Of a stretch of 17,885 nucleotides of DNA, positions 1-7,217 are shown piece by piece. A model generated the notes under the pieces. It saw only the letters and a program-made list of their open reading frames with translations. It had not been told where the DNA came from and ran no database searches. The stretch's first letter is position 1. Every line of letters starts with the position of its first letter. The translations under genes and the position numbers were made by a program. The stretch comes from JAMXLL01 sp035279875. Its GTDB lineage: Bacteria > Desulfobacterota > Binatia > Binatales > Binataceae. Location of the stretch: positions 1 through 17,885 of the forward strand of contig DATEGX010000090.1 of the NCBI GenBank assembly GCA_035279875.1. The letters run 5' to 3'.

Positions 1-952
1 CGAGAGCCCTTTCGGAGCATTCGATTGGCGACGTACCGCGAACGGGCTTAGCAACGCTCAAACGGGTCGGGGGCGCCGTCAGCCCACGCGCAGTAGTGTC
101 GAAGATTTGTGCCGTATAAGTTCCCGCTTCGAAATTTACTATTTGAGTGAGTTGCGCCTTGTTCGGCCCGGCGCCTTTGCCCTGAGCATGCGTCAGGGTG
201 GCGTCGAGCGCCTGATGGGCCAGCGATGGCTCGCGTCCGTCCCACATGATGGTGCTGAGGAAACTCAGATTGGTTGCCGGCAACGGCCGGCGGTAGACCG
301 AAACCATCCCGGTGCTCGGGCTGGTAAGGCCGGTAATGGGATTGGTTGTGCAATCGTAGGGATCGTCGACCGCGGTGACTGTGAACTGGGCGTTAGCCGG
401 CATCGGGAGCCCGATCCTAATCAGTCCCCTCTCCAGCAACAGCAGGTAGGCCTGACGTCGCGCGGCCGCGGTTGAAATGTCGTCACTGGGGCAAGTCGCA
501 CCGTCAACCAGCCGGAACAACGGGTCGTTACCGTTGCTCGCGTTAAAGCGATCCCGGACCGATTTCGCGCTGATCGTCCATCCGTTTTGCGGCTGATGGC
601 AGGTGAAGCAAGTTCGTCCGTTAGTTCCCAGGTTTCTAAAGAAGGGGTTTTGGGCGGTAAGCGTGGCACCGTCAGGTTGATACGTGCCAACCTGGCCGCT
701 CGGGTCGGGGTCGATTTCGACGCCGGGGATTATCGGCGGCGTCTTGGTGGTCCCGTTTCCGAGGTCCGGAAAAGCTCGCATGCGCCGCGCATGCGCGATC
801 GCGGCCGCGGCCCATACGGTGGATTGACGGCTGTTTTGTAGCGCTTGCGCCAGGCAGCAGGTCTCCAATCCGAACAGCAGCAAGACCGCAGTCCACAAAC
901 CAATCGCGATCCGTTGCGCCGGAGCGCTTGCCCTATTCATTGAATGGCTCAT
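1..952 (-). CDS. Exported c-type cytochrome, MauG/cytochrome c peroxidase-like (3' end off window)
   Basis: The frame is open from an ATG at 952 to the left edge: 317 codons with no stop, so the C-terminus is missing. Residues 1-36 look like a Sec signal: a short basic part, then a hydrophobic run (IGLWTAVLLLFGL) and a cleavage-like site near CLAQA. One haem c attachment motif, CFTCH, is at residues 115-119 (Cys115, Cys118, His119), followed by a QPQNGW segment. Around residue 237 there is a MWDGREPSL segment of the sort seen in MauG/di-haem peroxidase relatives, whose second haem site would lie in the missing part. The protein should be periplasmic and handle electrons or peroxide. A weak purine-rich stretch (GGGGGGA) precedes the start; an ATG five codons in (MNRASA) is an alternative. 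The cytochrome assignment is firm; the peroxidase or MauG subtype is inferred. Confidence 0.85.
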   Translation of the reverse strand, partial: MSHSMNRASAPAQRIAIGLWTAVLLLFGLETCCLAQALQNSRQSTVWAAAAIAHARRMRAFPDLGNGTTKTPPIIPGVEIDPDPSGQVGTYQPDGATLTAQNPFFRNLGTNGRTCFTCHQPQNGWTISAKSVRDRFNASNGNDPLFRLVDGATCPSDDISTAAARRQAYLLLLERGLIRIGLPMPANAQFTVTAVDDPYDCTTNPITGLTSPSTGMVSVYRRPLPATNLSFLSTIMWDGREPSLAHQALDATLTHAQGKGAGPNKAQLTQIVNFEAGTYTAQIFDTTARGLTAPPTRLSVAKPVRGTSPIECSERAL

Positions 953-1053
953 GGTCCCCCCGCGCGAAGCCTGCGGCGAATAAGCGTCAGATTTCTCGAA
1001 ATAGGCTTAAATGTCCAGAAAGATAGTGCTCAATATTGACGTAATACATTAGT

Positions 1054-1068
1054 GCTTCACGTGCAAGC
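1054..1068. promoter_or_regulatory. Near-perfect dyad around CACGTG, possible operator
   Basis: GCTT-CACGTG-C-AAGC is an inverted repeat with one extra base. It lies in the gap between the cytochrome start (952) and the end of the DUF4870-like gene (1196), about 100 bp upstream of the cytochrome. The position suits a regulator site, but one 15-bp dyad can occur by chance. Confidence 0.25.
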
Positions 1069-1071
1069 TAA

Positions 1072-1101
1072 TTGAGGGTATTTGCATCAAATTGCTATAA
1101 T
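1072..1101 (+). promoter_or_regulatory. Sigma70-like promoter pointing into the DUF4870-like gene (antisense)
   Basis: TTGAGG (1072-1077) and a consensus TATAAT (1096-1101) are separated by 18 bp. No convincing plus-strand gene follows: the ATG at 1110 opens a frame of only about 44 codons that runs into the opposite-strand DUF4870-like gene. If active, the promoter would make a short or antisense transcript. The area is AT-rich, so chance occurrence is possible. Confidence 0.35.
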
Positions 1102-1195
1102 CCCGCAGCATGACCCTTGCCGGCAGGCGAAACTTCGTCGAATCAGTACTTGAGACGCTCGGAGATCACCATTCCGGAGCGTGCGGGCCGATTGC

Positions 1196-1555
1196 TCAAA
1201 AACCCATCGACTCGGCCCAGTCGGCCAACTCCGGAATGCGGTAACGCTCGCCGATATACGCCTTGTACATCAGGATTACCCAGAAGATCGCAGTGGCGAT
1301 ATTGAAGACCGCGAGCAAGAAAGACAGCAGCCGCGAGATTGGGTGCGGCATCACGGCGACAAACACACCGACGATAATCTGCACCGCGAACCATGCGATC
1401 GAGAAAATGATCGACTGGCGAGCGTGAAAACGGACGAATTCGTCCTGGTTGTAGGGCTCGACGTAAAGGAAGATAACCCCGGTTATAACTCCGAGCAGGT
1501 AGCTCAGGGCCGCGATTATCCGATGGTTGGGCGGCGGGCCAGCCTGCGTATCCAT
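1196..1555 (-). CDS. Small multi-pass membrane protein, DUF4870-like
   Basis: This 119-residue protein has three hydrophobic segments, roughly residues 12-33, 47-72 and 78-100. The layout, with a first helix, a short loop (EPYNQDEFVRFHARQ), then two close helices, matches the DUF4870/Tic20-like family of small inner-membrane proteins of unknown function; the FVRFHARQSI segment is the most family-like part. The ATG at 1555 has a strong AGGAGGAGA ribosome binding site, so the start is well supported. It is divergent from the MBL-fold gene (188 bp between) and followed downstream by the cytochrome on the same strand (243 bp gap), which argues against a tight operon. No catalytic motif is visible. 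Confidence 0.78.
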   Translation of the reverse strand: MDTQAGPPPNHRIIAALSYLLGVITGVIFLYVEPYNQDEFVRFHARQSIIFSIAWFAVQIIVGVFVAVMPHPISRLLSFLLAVFNIATAIFWVILMYKAYIGERYRIPELADWAESMGF

Positions 1556-1630
1556 GGCGTCTCCTCCTGCCTCGCACGCTCCCCGCGCGCGATGGTCACG
1601 CGCAACTAATCAACCAGACCGCGTGCCCAG

Positions 1631-1681
1631 CCGCAATCGCCTAAGACCCACGTTCCTTGGTGGGCAAAGCGCTAATTGCGG
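1631..1681. repeat. Three-tier stem-loop in the leader of the MBL-fold gene
   Basis: Nested complementary arms can be read directly: CCGCAAT (1631-1637) with ATTGCGG (1675-1681), CGC (1638-1640) with GCG (1669-1671), and CCCAC (1647-1651) with GTGGG (1660-1664) around an 8-base loop. The structure ends 62 bp before the ATG at 1744 and lies between two divergent starts. It could be a structured 5' leader of the MBL gene, an operator, or a remnant terminator; there is no T-run on either side. Pairing is seen in one sequence only. Confidence 0.4.
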
Positions 1682-1743
1682 GCGTTATCGCGGTCGGTTG
1701 CCGCCCCGAACTCCGGCATTGAATAATCGCAGCGGGTGCAACA

Positions 1744-3027
1744 ATGGGTGCCATAAGAGAGCAGGCTGAAAAGTTCTGGAACGGCGAGCTAACCGTCGCG
1801 ACGCAGCATCCGCTGACCGCAACCGGGGAATTCGAGGAAGTGGCGGCCGGCGTCATGTTTTACCGATGGTTTGCCAATCTGGTCGCAGTCAAGACTGAGG
1901 AAGGGCTGGTGCTGGCCGATACCGGGGCATATTTCAACCAGGCCGAAACCGTCGCAATGGTGAGGAAATTCGCCCCCGATCGCATTAATACGGCGATTTA
2001 TACGCATGGCCACGTAGATCATGCCTGCGGGATGCCAGCGTTTGTCGCCGAAGCTCAACATAACCGCACTGCGCGGCCCCGGGTCGTTGGTCATCGAGCA
2101 ACCGCGGCCCGTTTCGACCGCTACAAGCGCACCGGGGGCTATAATTCGGTAATCAATACGCGGCAATTCGGCGCGCCCTCCAAATGGCCCAGCGAGTACG
2201 TGTACCCCGACACTTACTTCGATGACCGCTTGACGGTTGCGGCCGGCAGCCTGAAGTTCGAGTGTCACCATGGGCGGGGCGAAACTGACGACGCCTGCTG
2301 GATCTACATTCCGCAGCGCAAGGTCCTGTGTACCGGCGATTTCATCATCTGGGCGGCGCCGAACGCCGGCAATCCGCAGAAAGCCCAGCGCTACGCGCGC
2401 GAATGGGCGGAGGCGTTACGCTCGATGGCGAAGACAGGCGCTGAAGTGTTGCTCCCGGGCCATGGGGTGCCCGTATTTGGTGTGATCCGGGTCCGGCAAG
2501 TGCTGCTTGATACCGCCGAATATCTGCAAAACCTCTACGATCAGACCCTCTTGATGATGAACGAGGGGGCGCCGCTCGACGAAATCCTGCATACGGTCGT
2601 GCCACCGGCTCAACTCGCCGCGAAGCCCTATCTGCAGGCGATTTACGACGAGCCACAGTTTATCGTGCGCAATATCTGGCGGCTCGAGGGTGGATGGTAC
2701 GAAGGGCTGCCGTCGCGGCTAAAGCCGGCTCCTCTGACGGCTGAAGCCACAGAGATCGTCGCGCTCGCCGGAGGCGTCGACAAACTGGTCGCGCGCGCAG
2801 GCGACAAGTTTGCGGCGCACGAACTGGCTCTCGCGGCGCATTTGATCGATTGGGCGGTGCTGGCCGCACCCACCGATCCGGCCGCGCACGCAATGCGATC
2901 CAGAATCTATGCGGCGCGCACAGTGGAAGCGTCATCTACCATGAGCCGGGGGATTTTCCGCGCCGCCGCGCTCGAGTCGGCGAGTAAAGCCGGCATTACG
3001 CCACCGGAAATGCCTCGCGGCTTCTAA
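1744..3027 (+). CDS. Alkylsulfatase-like metallo-beta-lactamase-fold hydrolase
   Basis: This 427-residue MBL-fold protein carries the metal motif THGHVDHACG at residues 87-96 (His88, His90, Asp92, His93), GETDD at 179-183, an Asp at 199 in LCTGDF, and His240 in LLPGHG. The N-terminal FWNGE segment, the YRWFANLVAVKTEEGLVLADTG strand and the helical region from about 250 onward (AEYLQNLYDQT, LQAIYDEPQFIVRNIWR, then HELALAAHLIDWAV) resemble the SdsA1/BDS1 alkylsulfatase family, including its dimerisation domain. That family normally ends in an SCP2-like lipid-binding domain, and this protein stops before it. Zn2+-dependent cleavage of an alkyl sulfate or related ester is likely; the substrate is unknown. 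The ATG at 1744 has no clear Shine-Dalgarno, but an in-frame TGA at 1720 leaves no other normal start. The leader contains the stem-loop at 1631-1681. Confidence 0.85.
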   Translation: MGAIREQAEKFWNGELTVATQHPLTATGEFEEVAAGVMFYRWFANLVAVKTEEGLVLADTGAYFNQAETVAMVRKFAPDRINTAIYTHGHVDHACGMPAFVAEAQHNRTARPRVVGHRATAARFDRYKRTGGYNSVINTRQFGAPSKWPSEYVYPDTYFDDRLTVAAGSLKFECHHGRGETDDACWIYIPQRKVLCTGDFIIWAAPNAGNPQKAQRYAREWAEALRSMAKTGAEVLLPGHGVPVFGVIRVRQVLLDTAEYLQNLYDQTLLMMNEGAPLDEILHTVVPPAQLAAKPYLQAIYDEPQFIVRNIWRLEGGWYEGLPSRLKPAPLTAEATEIVALAGGVDKLVARAGDKFAAHELALAAHLIDWAVLAAPTDPAAHAMRSRIYAARTVEASSTMSRGIFRAAALESASKAGITPPEMPRGF

Positions 3028-3078
3028 CCGATAGATTCTACAGTACCTGGGTTGTCAGGATAAGAATTTCCGTCTAAA

Positions 3079-3092
3079 AGCTTTATAAAGCT
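3079..3092. promoter_or_regulatory. Perfect 14-bp palindrome containing TATAAA
   Basis: AGCTTTATAAAGCT is fully self-complementary and contains a -10-like TATAAA. It sits about 50 bp before the TTG start of the secreted phosphoesterase, 5 bp from the next inverted repeat (3098-3122). An operator overlapping a promoter is the natural reading; no matching -35 was found at a good distance. Confidence 0.4.
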
Positions 3093-3097
3093 GATTT

Positions 3098-3122
3098 TGA
3101 CGACTGTTCGCCGCAGTCGTCA
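3098..3122. promoter_or_regulatory. Perfect 9-bp inverted repeat in the phosphoesterase leader
   Basis: TGACGACTG and CAGTCGTCA flank a 7-base loop (TTCGCCG). The right arm ends 7 bases before the GGAGG ribosome binding site, so an RNA hairpin here could affect translation; as DNA it could be an operator. There is no T-tract, so it is not a typical terminator for the upstream MBL gene. Confidence 0.45.
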
Positions 3123-3129
3123 CAAGGGC

Positions 3130-3134
3130 GGAGG
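3130..3134 (+). promoter_or_regulatory. Ribosome binding site that fixes a TTG start
   Basis: GGAGG lies 6 bases before the TTG at 3141. The resulting N-terminus (MRRNH followed by a hydrophobic run) is a proper signal peptide. A later start would cut into the signal peptide or the conserved domain. Confidence 0.7.
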
Positions 3135-3140
3135 TTTATC

Positions 3141-4679
3141 TTGAGACGCAACCATCAAGCAGCGGTCTGGAGGATATTGCTCGCGGCGCTGGCTGTCCTG
3201 TTGAGCACGCCACATGAATCCGGCGACTCCTGGGCAGCGGCTATTACGCTTAGTCCCGCAATTCAGCACGTAGTCGTGATTTTTGACGAGAATATCTCTT
3301 TCGATCACTATTTTGGTACCTATCCAGACGCGGCAAACCCGCCCGGAGAGCCTCGCTTCATTGCTGCGCCCGGCACCCCAAGGGCCAACGTTCTGACGCC
3401 GGTCCTAAAGACGCACAATCCCAACCTAGTCGCGCCTTTCCGGCTCGACCGCTCCCAGGCGGTCACCTGCGACAACATCAATTTCTACCGCGAAGAACAG
3501 GAGGCATATGACCGTGGACGCCTCGACCGCTTCGTGCAGTTCACCAGCGCTCCCGGCGCCGATTGCATCGCGGGCCTGTCGATGGGCTATTACGACGGCA
3601 ATACCGTCACCGCGCTATGGAATTACGCGCAGAATTTCGCCTTGAATGACAATTTCTTCGAGACCACCTATGGCACCACCGTGATGGGCCATTTGAACCT
3701 GATTGCGGGACAGACTCACGGCGCCGTGCCGAGCGATATCGCCGGCAAGATCGTACATGGTTCGGTGATTTCCAACGTTAGTCCACTCGACGACGATTGT
3801 TCGCCGAGAGGCAAGGAGCCGACGGTCAGGATGAGCGGCCGCAATATCGGCGATCTGTTGAGCGCCCGTCATGTGACCTGGGGATGGTTCTACGGCGATT
3901 TCGCCGCGGTAGGGTTTGATTCCAGCGGCAAGGCGATTTGCGATGACCAGTACAACCCGCACTACGCGCCATTCGAGTATTACGTTTCGACCGCCAATCC
4001 CCATCATCTGCCGCCCGGTTCGGTTGCGATGATCGGCTACGACGGTGATCAAGCCAATCACAATTACGACATCGACGACTTCTGGAAAGCCCTGGATGCC
4101 GGCAATATGCCTCAGGTGAGCTTCATCAAGTCTTCCTCGCCCGAGACCGGTCATCCGCAAACTTCCGATCCGCTGTCGGAGCAAACCTTCCTCGTCAACA
4201 CGCTAAACCGCTTGCAGGAATCGCCCGAATGGGCGCACACGGTGGTTTTCGTCACCTACGACGACTCCGATGGCTGGTACGATCACGTGATGCCGCCAGT
4301 GGTGATGCCGTCGGCCGATCCGGTGAATGACGCGCTGTTTGGACCCGGATTATGCGGCAGGCCGCCGGCCGGCGCTTACGAGGACCGTTGCGGCTACGGT
4401 CCGCGTCTGCCGGTGCTGGCGATTTCGCCCTATGCCAGGGTCAATTACGTAAGCCATACGCTCACAGACCAGTCCTCGGTCACACGCTTTATCGAGGACC
4501 GATGGCATCTAGGCAGGCTCGGCGACAGGTCCTTCGACGCGCTCGCCGGGTCCCTGGACGGCATGCTGCGCCTGTCCGGACCGCCGGCGGCAAGAGTCAT
4601 TCTCGACCCGACAACGGGGCAGATGATTCCGTCAGCTCGCAACCCCCCGCTTAGTACTAACAGCGCGTCAATCAACTGA
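3141..4679 (+). CDS. Secreted phospholipase C/acid phosphatase-type phosphoesterase (PF04185 family)
   Basis: This is a 512-residue exported hydrolase. Residues 1-34 form a Sec signal (RRNHQ, then ILLAALAVLL, then a cleavage-like AWAAA). The mature part opens with the family hallmark VVVIFDENISFDHYFGTYP (residues 44-62; Glu50-Asn51 are metal-site residues in this superfamily). It has the FFETTYGTTVMG segment (172-183) where the nucleophile lies in relatives, a SFIK segment at 327-330, ETGHPQTSDP at 335-344, and the metal-binding VTYDDSDGWYDH block (371-382). Several cysteines (110, 142, 220, 267) would suit disulfides in an exported protein. The reaction is hydrolysis of a phosphate ester, with phospholipids or other phosphomonoesters as candidates. 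The TTG start is set by GGAGG at 3130. The upstream palindromes suggest regulation, possibly by phosphate, but no recognisable Pho box is seen. Confidence 0.87.
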   Translation: MRRNHQAAVWRILLAALAVLLSTPHESGDSWAAAITLSPAIQHVVVIFDENISFDHYFGTYPDAANPPGEPRFIAAPGTPRANVLTPVLKTHNPNLVAPFRLDRSQAVTCDNINFYREEQEAYDRGRLDRFVQFTSAPGADCIAGLSMGYYDGNTVTALWNYAQNFALNDNFFETTYGTTVMGHLNLIAGQTHGAVPSDIAGKIVHGSVISNVSPLDDDCSPRGKEPTVRMSGRNIGDLLSARHVTWGWFYGDFAAVGFDSSGKAICDDQYNPHYAPFEYYVSTANPHHLPPGSVAMIGYDGDQANHNYDIDDFWKALDAGNMPQVSFIKSSSPETGHPQTSDPLSEQTFLVNTLNRLQESPEWAHTVVFVTYDDSDGWYDHVMPPVVMPSADPVNDALFGPGLCGRPPAGAYEDRCGYGPRLPVLAISPYARVNYVSHTLTDQSSVTRFIEDRWHLGRLGDRSFDALAGSLDGMLRLSGPPAARVILDPTTGQMIPSARNPPLSTNSASIN

Positions 4680-4682
4680 GCG

Positions 4683-4696
4683 GGCCGAATTCGGCC
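4683..4696. repeat. 14-bp palindrome just after the phosphoesterase stop
   Basis: GGCCGAATTCGGCC is perfectly self-complementary and begins 4 bases after the stop codon. It could form a small hairpin at the transcript 3' end. No U-tract follows, so it is at best a weak terminator or an RNA-stabilising hairpin. Confidence 0.35.
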
Positions 4697-4799
4697 ATCC
4701 GAAGAGTTGCGCAGTAGACGAGCGGGTAACGCCGCCTGCCGATGTCGAACAGCCGATAGGATGAGCGGTGCGAGCAAACTGTAGTAGCTACAATGCGTA

Positions 4800-5621
4800 C
4801 TACTTGCCCGCACTCTGATGTAGCTTCTTTAGTGCCTGCTCTACTCCGGGCAGCCGCTTTACGGGCCCGGTTTCTCCGCGCTCCGCGCGTGCGTAGTCTT
4901 GCACCCGCGTCAAATAGTGATGCGAGTGCGCGTTGCGGACCGCCGTTCGGAACCCCATCTCGTCCTGCGCGTTGTTGATTGCGAACTTCAGCATCCTCAG
5001 CGTAAAGGCGTCAGTTTCGGCAATCCGCGCGGCGAATGCCAACGTCTCCTGCTCTAGATTCGAACGCGGCACCACCAGATTCACCAGTCCGGTACGCAAC
5101 GCTTCGTGCGCATCGACGAACCTGCTCTGGAACAGGATCTCTTTTGCCTTGCGGACCCCCACGTCCCACGGGGCCGAGAAATACTGCGTCAGCGACGGCA
5201 GGAACATCGCATCGTCGGATGCGACAATCAAATCCATTGCCGATGCGAACATGTATCCACCAAATATGCAATAACCTTGCACTTGGGCGATCGTCGGCTT
5301 GGGCAAGTCGCGCCATCGAAGGGTATTGTCGAGAAACAGTTCCCACGAACCGATATGCCGCTTCTTATATCCCTTGGTATTGAAGTAGCTATTCGGATTC
5401 GTGCGCTCGTCCGGCGTTCCCAGATCATGGCCTGCCGAGAAATGATCTCCGGCGCCGGCAAGGATAACCACCTTGACGTCATCGTCAGCGGCCGTCTCCT
5501 CGAACGCTTTGTCCAATTCCTTCAGGAGCACGGTGGATTGTGCGTTGCGGTAGCGCGGGCGGTTCAGCGTTATCCGTCCCACTCGATCGATCTTTTCAAG
5601 GAGCACCTGGGTATACGCCAT
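4800..5621 (-). CDS. Crotonase-fold acyl-CoA protein lacking both hydratase glutamates (crotonase 1)
   Basis: This 273-residue protein has the crotonase signature: ITLNRP near residue 17, the oxyanion-hole segment HFSAGHDLG (60-68), and the VQGYCIFGGYMFASAMD helix (114-130). Against rat enoyl-CoA hydratase, Glu144 aligns with Met124 and Glu164 with Leu144, so classical water addition is unlikely. A SAGHDLG-type crotonase subgroup of uncertain substrate is the best description; isomerase, thioesterase or C-C hydrolase activity are alternatives. The ATG at 5621 is chosen because GGAGGCAGG precedes it; the open frame continues to 5876 but that extension has no family similarity. It diverges from the CoA-transferase gene, 275 bp away, in a typical acyl-CoA catabolism arrangement. 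A small TGTAG-CTACA hairpin lies just past its stop. Confidence 0.85.
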   Translation of the reverse strand: MAYTQVLLEKIDRVGRITLNRPRYRNAQSTVLLKELDKAFEETAADDDVKVVILAGAGDHFSAGHDLGTPDERTNPNSYFNTKGYKKRHIGSWELFLDNTLRWRDLPKPTIAQVQGYCIFGGYMFASAMDLIVASDDAMFLPSLTQYFSAPWDVGVRKAKEILFQSRFVDAHEALRTGLVNLVVPRSNLEQETLAFAARIAETDAFTLRMLKFAINNAQDEMGFRTAVRNAHSHHYLTRVQDYARAERGETGPVKRLPGVEQALKKLHQSAGK

Positions 5622-5896
5622 TTTCCTGCCTCCACTCTTGACCTTGAGAATTCCATCAAGGAGCGATGCTTTGCAAACGCGAAGTCGCCGAGTGGCTGGC
5701 GAGCGCTCGGTTTTCTTCTGTGCCGCGCGGCCAGCAAGGCAGCGTGCGAACAATCGCTCTTCCTGCAAATCCGTATTGGGATTGTGTATCGCCGTTTGAT
5801 GTCGCGAGTTGTTGGCTGTTAGATGGTGCTTGGGGCGACGGAAGGCCGGTTCACTGATGCTCCGATAAATCAACAAGTTCAGAGGAGGGTCGGCAA

Positions 5897-7111
5897 GTGA
5901 ATGAGTCAGCGAAGGCCGGGATCTTTTCGGGGATCCGCGTTCTCGATCTCACGCAGTACATAGCCGGTCCGATGATGGGTAAGTTGATGGCCGACCTTGG
6001 CGCCGAGGTCATCAAAATCGAAGTCGCGCCGCTCGGCGACATGATGCGCTACTACGGGCCGCCAAACGGGCAAAGCACAGTTTTTCTCAGTGAGAACCGC
6101 GGCAAAAAAAGTTTATGTTTTGATTTGAAGCGCCCGGAAGGCGTCGAATTGATGAGAGACCTTGTCACCCATGCGGACGTCCTCATCGAAAACTGGACAC
6201 CCGGGGTTTTGGCGAAATACGGAGTCAGCTATGAGACTTTGCGGCCACTCAATCCGCGCCTCATCATGTGCTCGCTTTCAGGCTTTGGACAGGCGGGTCC
6301 CTATGCGCATTTGCCGGGGAACGATCTGATCGCTTTTGCGGCGAGCGGAATCTTGAACATGGTAGGCTATGCGGACGATTCGCCGCTGTATCCAGGGGGC
6401 GGGTCATTGGCGGACGGCATCGGCGGCGTACACGGGTTTGCCGCGGTATGCGCCGCGCTCTACCATCGCGAACGCACCGGCAAGGGTCAGTTCATCGACC
6501 TTTCGCTGGTGGATTCATTAACCCATCTGACCAGCGCACTGATCACGACGCGGAGCCTGCTGGGCCCGGCTTACAAACCGACGCGCAGCGGCGCGCATCT
6601 CATCGGCCTCACTCCCTGTGGGATTTTCAAAGCGCGCGACGGTTACGTGGCAATAACGGTGCTGATTCAACAGTTTGATATTTTTGCGCGGCTGATGGGT
6701 AAACCCGAACTTGTCGCTAACTCTCGTTTCGATACACCGGAGCATCGTACCGAAAACCGGCTCGAGTTGATCGGTATCGTAGAAGAATGGCTGCAATCGT
6801 TTCCGACCCGGGACGAACCGATCGCCATGATCCAGCAGGCGCATATCCTGTGCGCGCCGGTGCTCGACACCGAATCGGTGATGAAGGATCGGCACAATAC
6901 GGCGCGCAACATTTTTCAGGAAGTGGAGCAGCCGGGTGTCGGAACGCTCACGCTGCCGAAGGCGCCCTTCCGATTTTCAGAGGCGGACGTCGCAGTGCAG
7001 GGATCTGCGCCGCTTAAGGGCGAGGATAATGAGCGGGTACTGGCCGAGGTTTTGAAATATCCAAAAGAACGAATCGCCGAACTGGTGAGAACTGGAGTGC
7101 TGTGCAAGTGA
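5897..7111 (+). CDS. CaiB/BaiF family (class III) acyl-CoA transferase
   Basis: This 404-residue protein has the class III layout: IRVLDLTQYIAGPMMGKLMADLGAEVIKIE at the N-terminus, the FLSENRGKKSL segment (63-73), and NPRLIMCSLSGFGQAGPY (119-136). The catalytic aspartate is expected at Asp173 in GSLADGIGG. The GKGQFIDLSLVDS block follows. The enzyme moves CoA from an acyl-CoA donor to a free carboxylate through an aspartyl-CoA intermediate, and so would activate an organic acid for degradation; the substrate is not readable. The GTG at 5897 has AGGAGGG at 5883-5889, 7 bases away, and is clearly the start. It is divergent from crotonase 1 and convergent with amidohydrolase 1. Confidence 0.92.
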   Translation: MNESAKAGIFSGIRVLDLTQYIAGPMMGKLMADLGAEVIKIEVAPLGDMMRYYGPPNGQSTVFLSENRGKKSLCFDLKRPEGVELMRDLVTHADVLIENWTPGVLAKYGVSYETLRPLNPRLIMCSLSGFGQAGPYAHLPGNDLIAFAASGILNMVGYADDSPLYPGGGSLADGIGGVHGFAAVCAALYHRERTGKGQFIDLSLVDSLTHLTSALITTRSLLGPAYKPTRSGAHLIGLTPCGIFKARDGYVAITVLIQQFDIFARLMGKPELVANSRFDTPEHRTENRLELIGIVEEWLQSFPTRDEPIAMIQQAHILCAPVLDTESVMKDRHNTARNIFQEVEQPGVGTLTLPKAPFRFSEADVAVQGSAPLKGEDNERVLAEVLKYPKERIAELVRTGVLCK

Positions 7112-7217
7112 AGACGCAGGTATCGGGGCAAACGCCTGCCCGTACGACCAATTAGCGCACAGCCCTTCGAGCTATCTGAGTTTCCGATGCGGCGACTGTA
7201 GCGGCCAGCCCAGAAGA

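Noticed and set aside
1110..1244. Short plus-strand frame of about 44 codons after the TATAAT at 1096
   Set aside because: No ribosome binding site, overlaps the opposite-strand DUF4870-like gene, no family features.
5106..5822. Long plus-strand open frame (238 codons) opposite crotonase 1
   Set aside because: It is the shadow of a well-supported crotonase gene on the other strand; no domain of its own.
5622..5876. Upstream extension of crotonase 1 in the same frame
   Set aside because: No similarity to crotonases in this part and the ATG at 5621 has its own ribosome binding site.
7124..7153. Possible terminator between the CoA-transferase and amidohydrolase 1 (GCAGG/CCTGC, or CGGGGCA/TGCCCG with a bulge)
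   Set aside because: Short, alternative pairings compete and no T-run follows on either strand.
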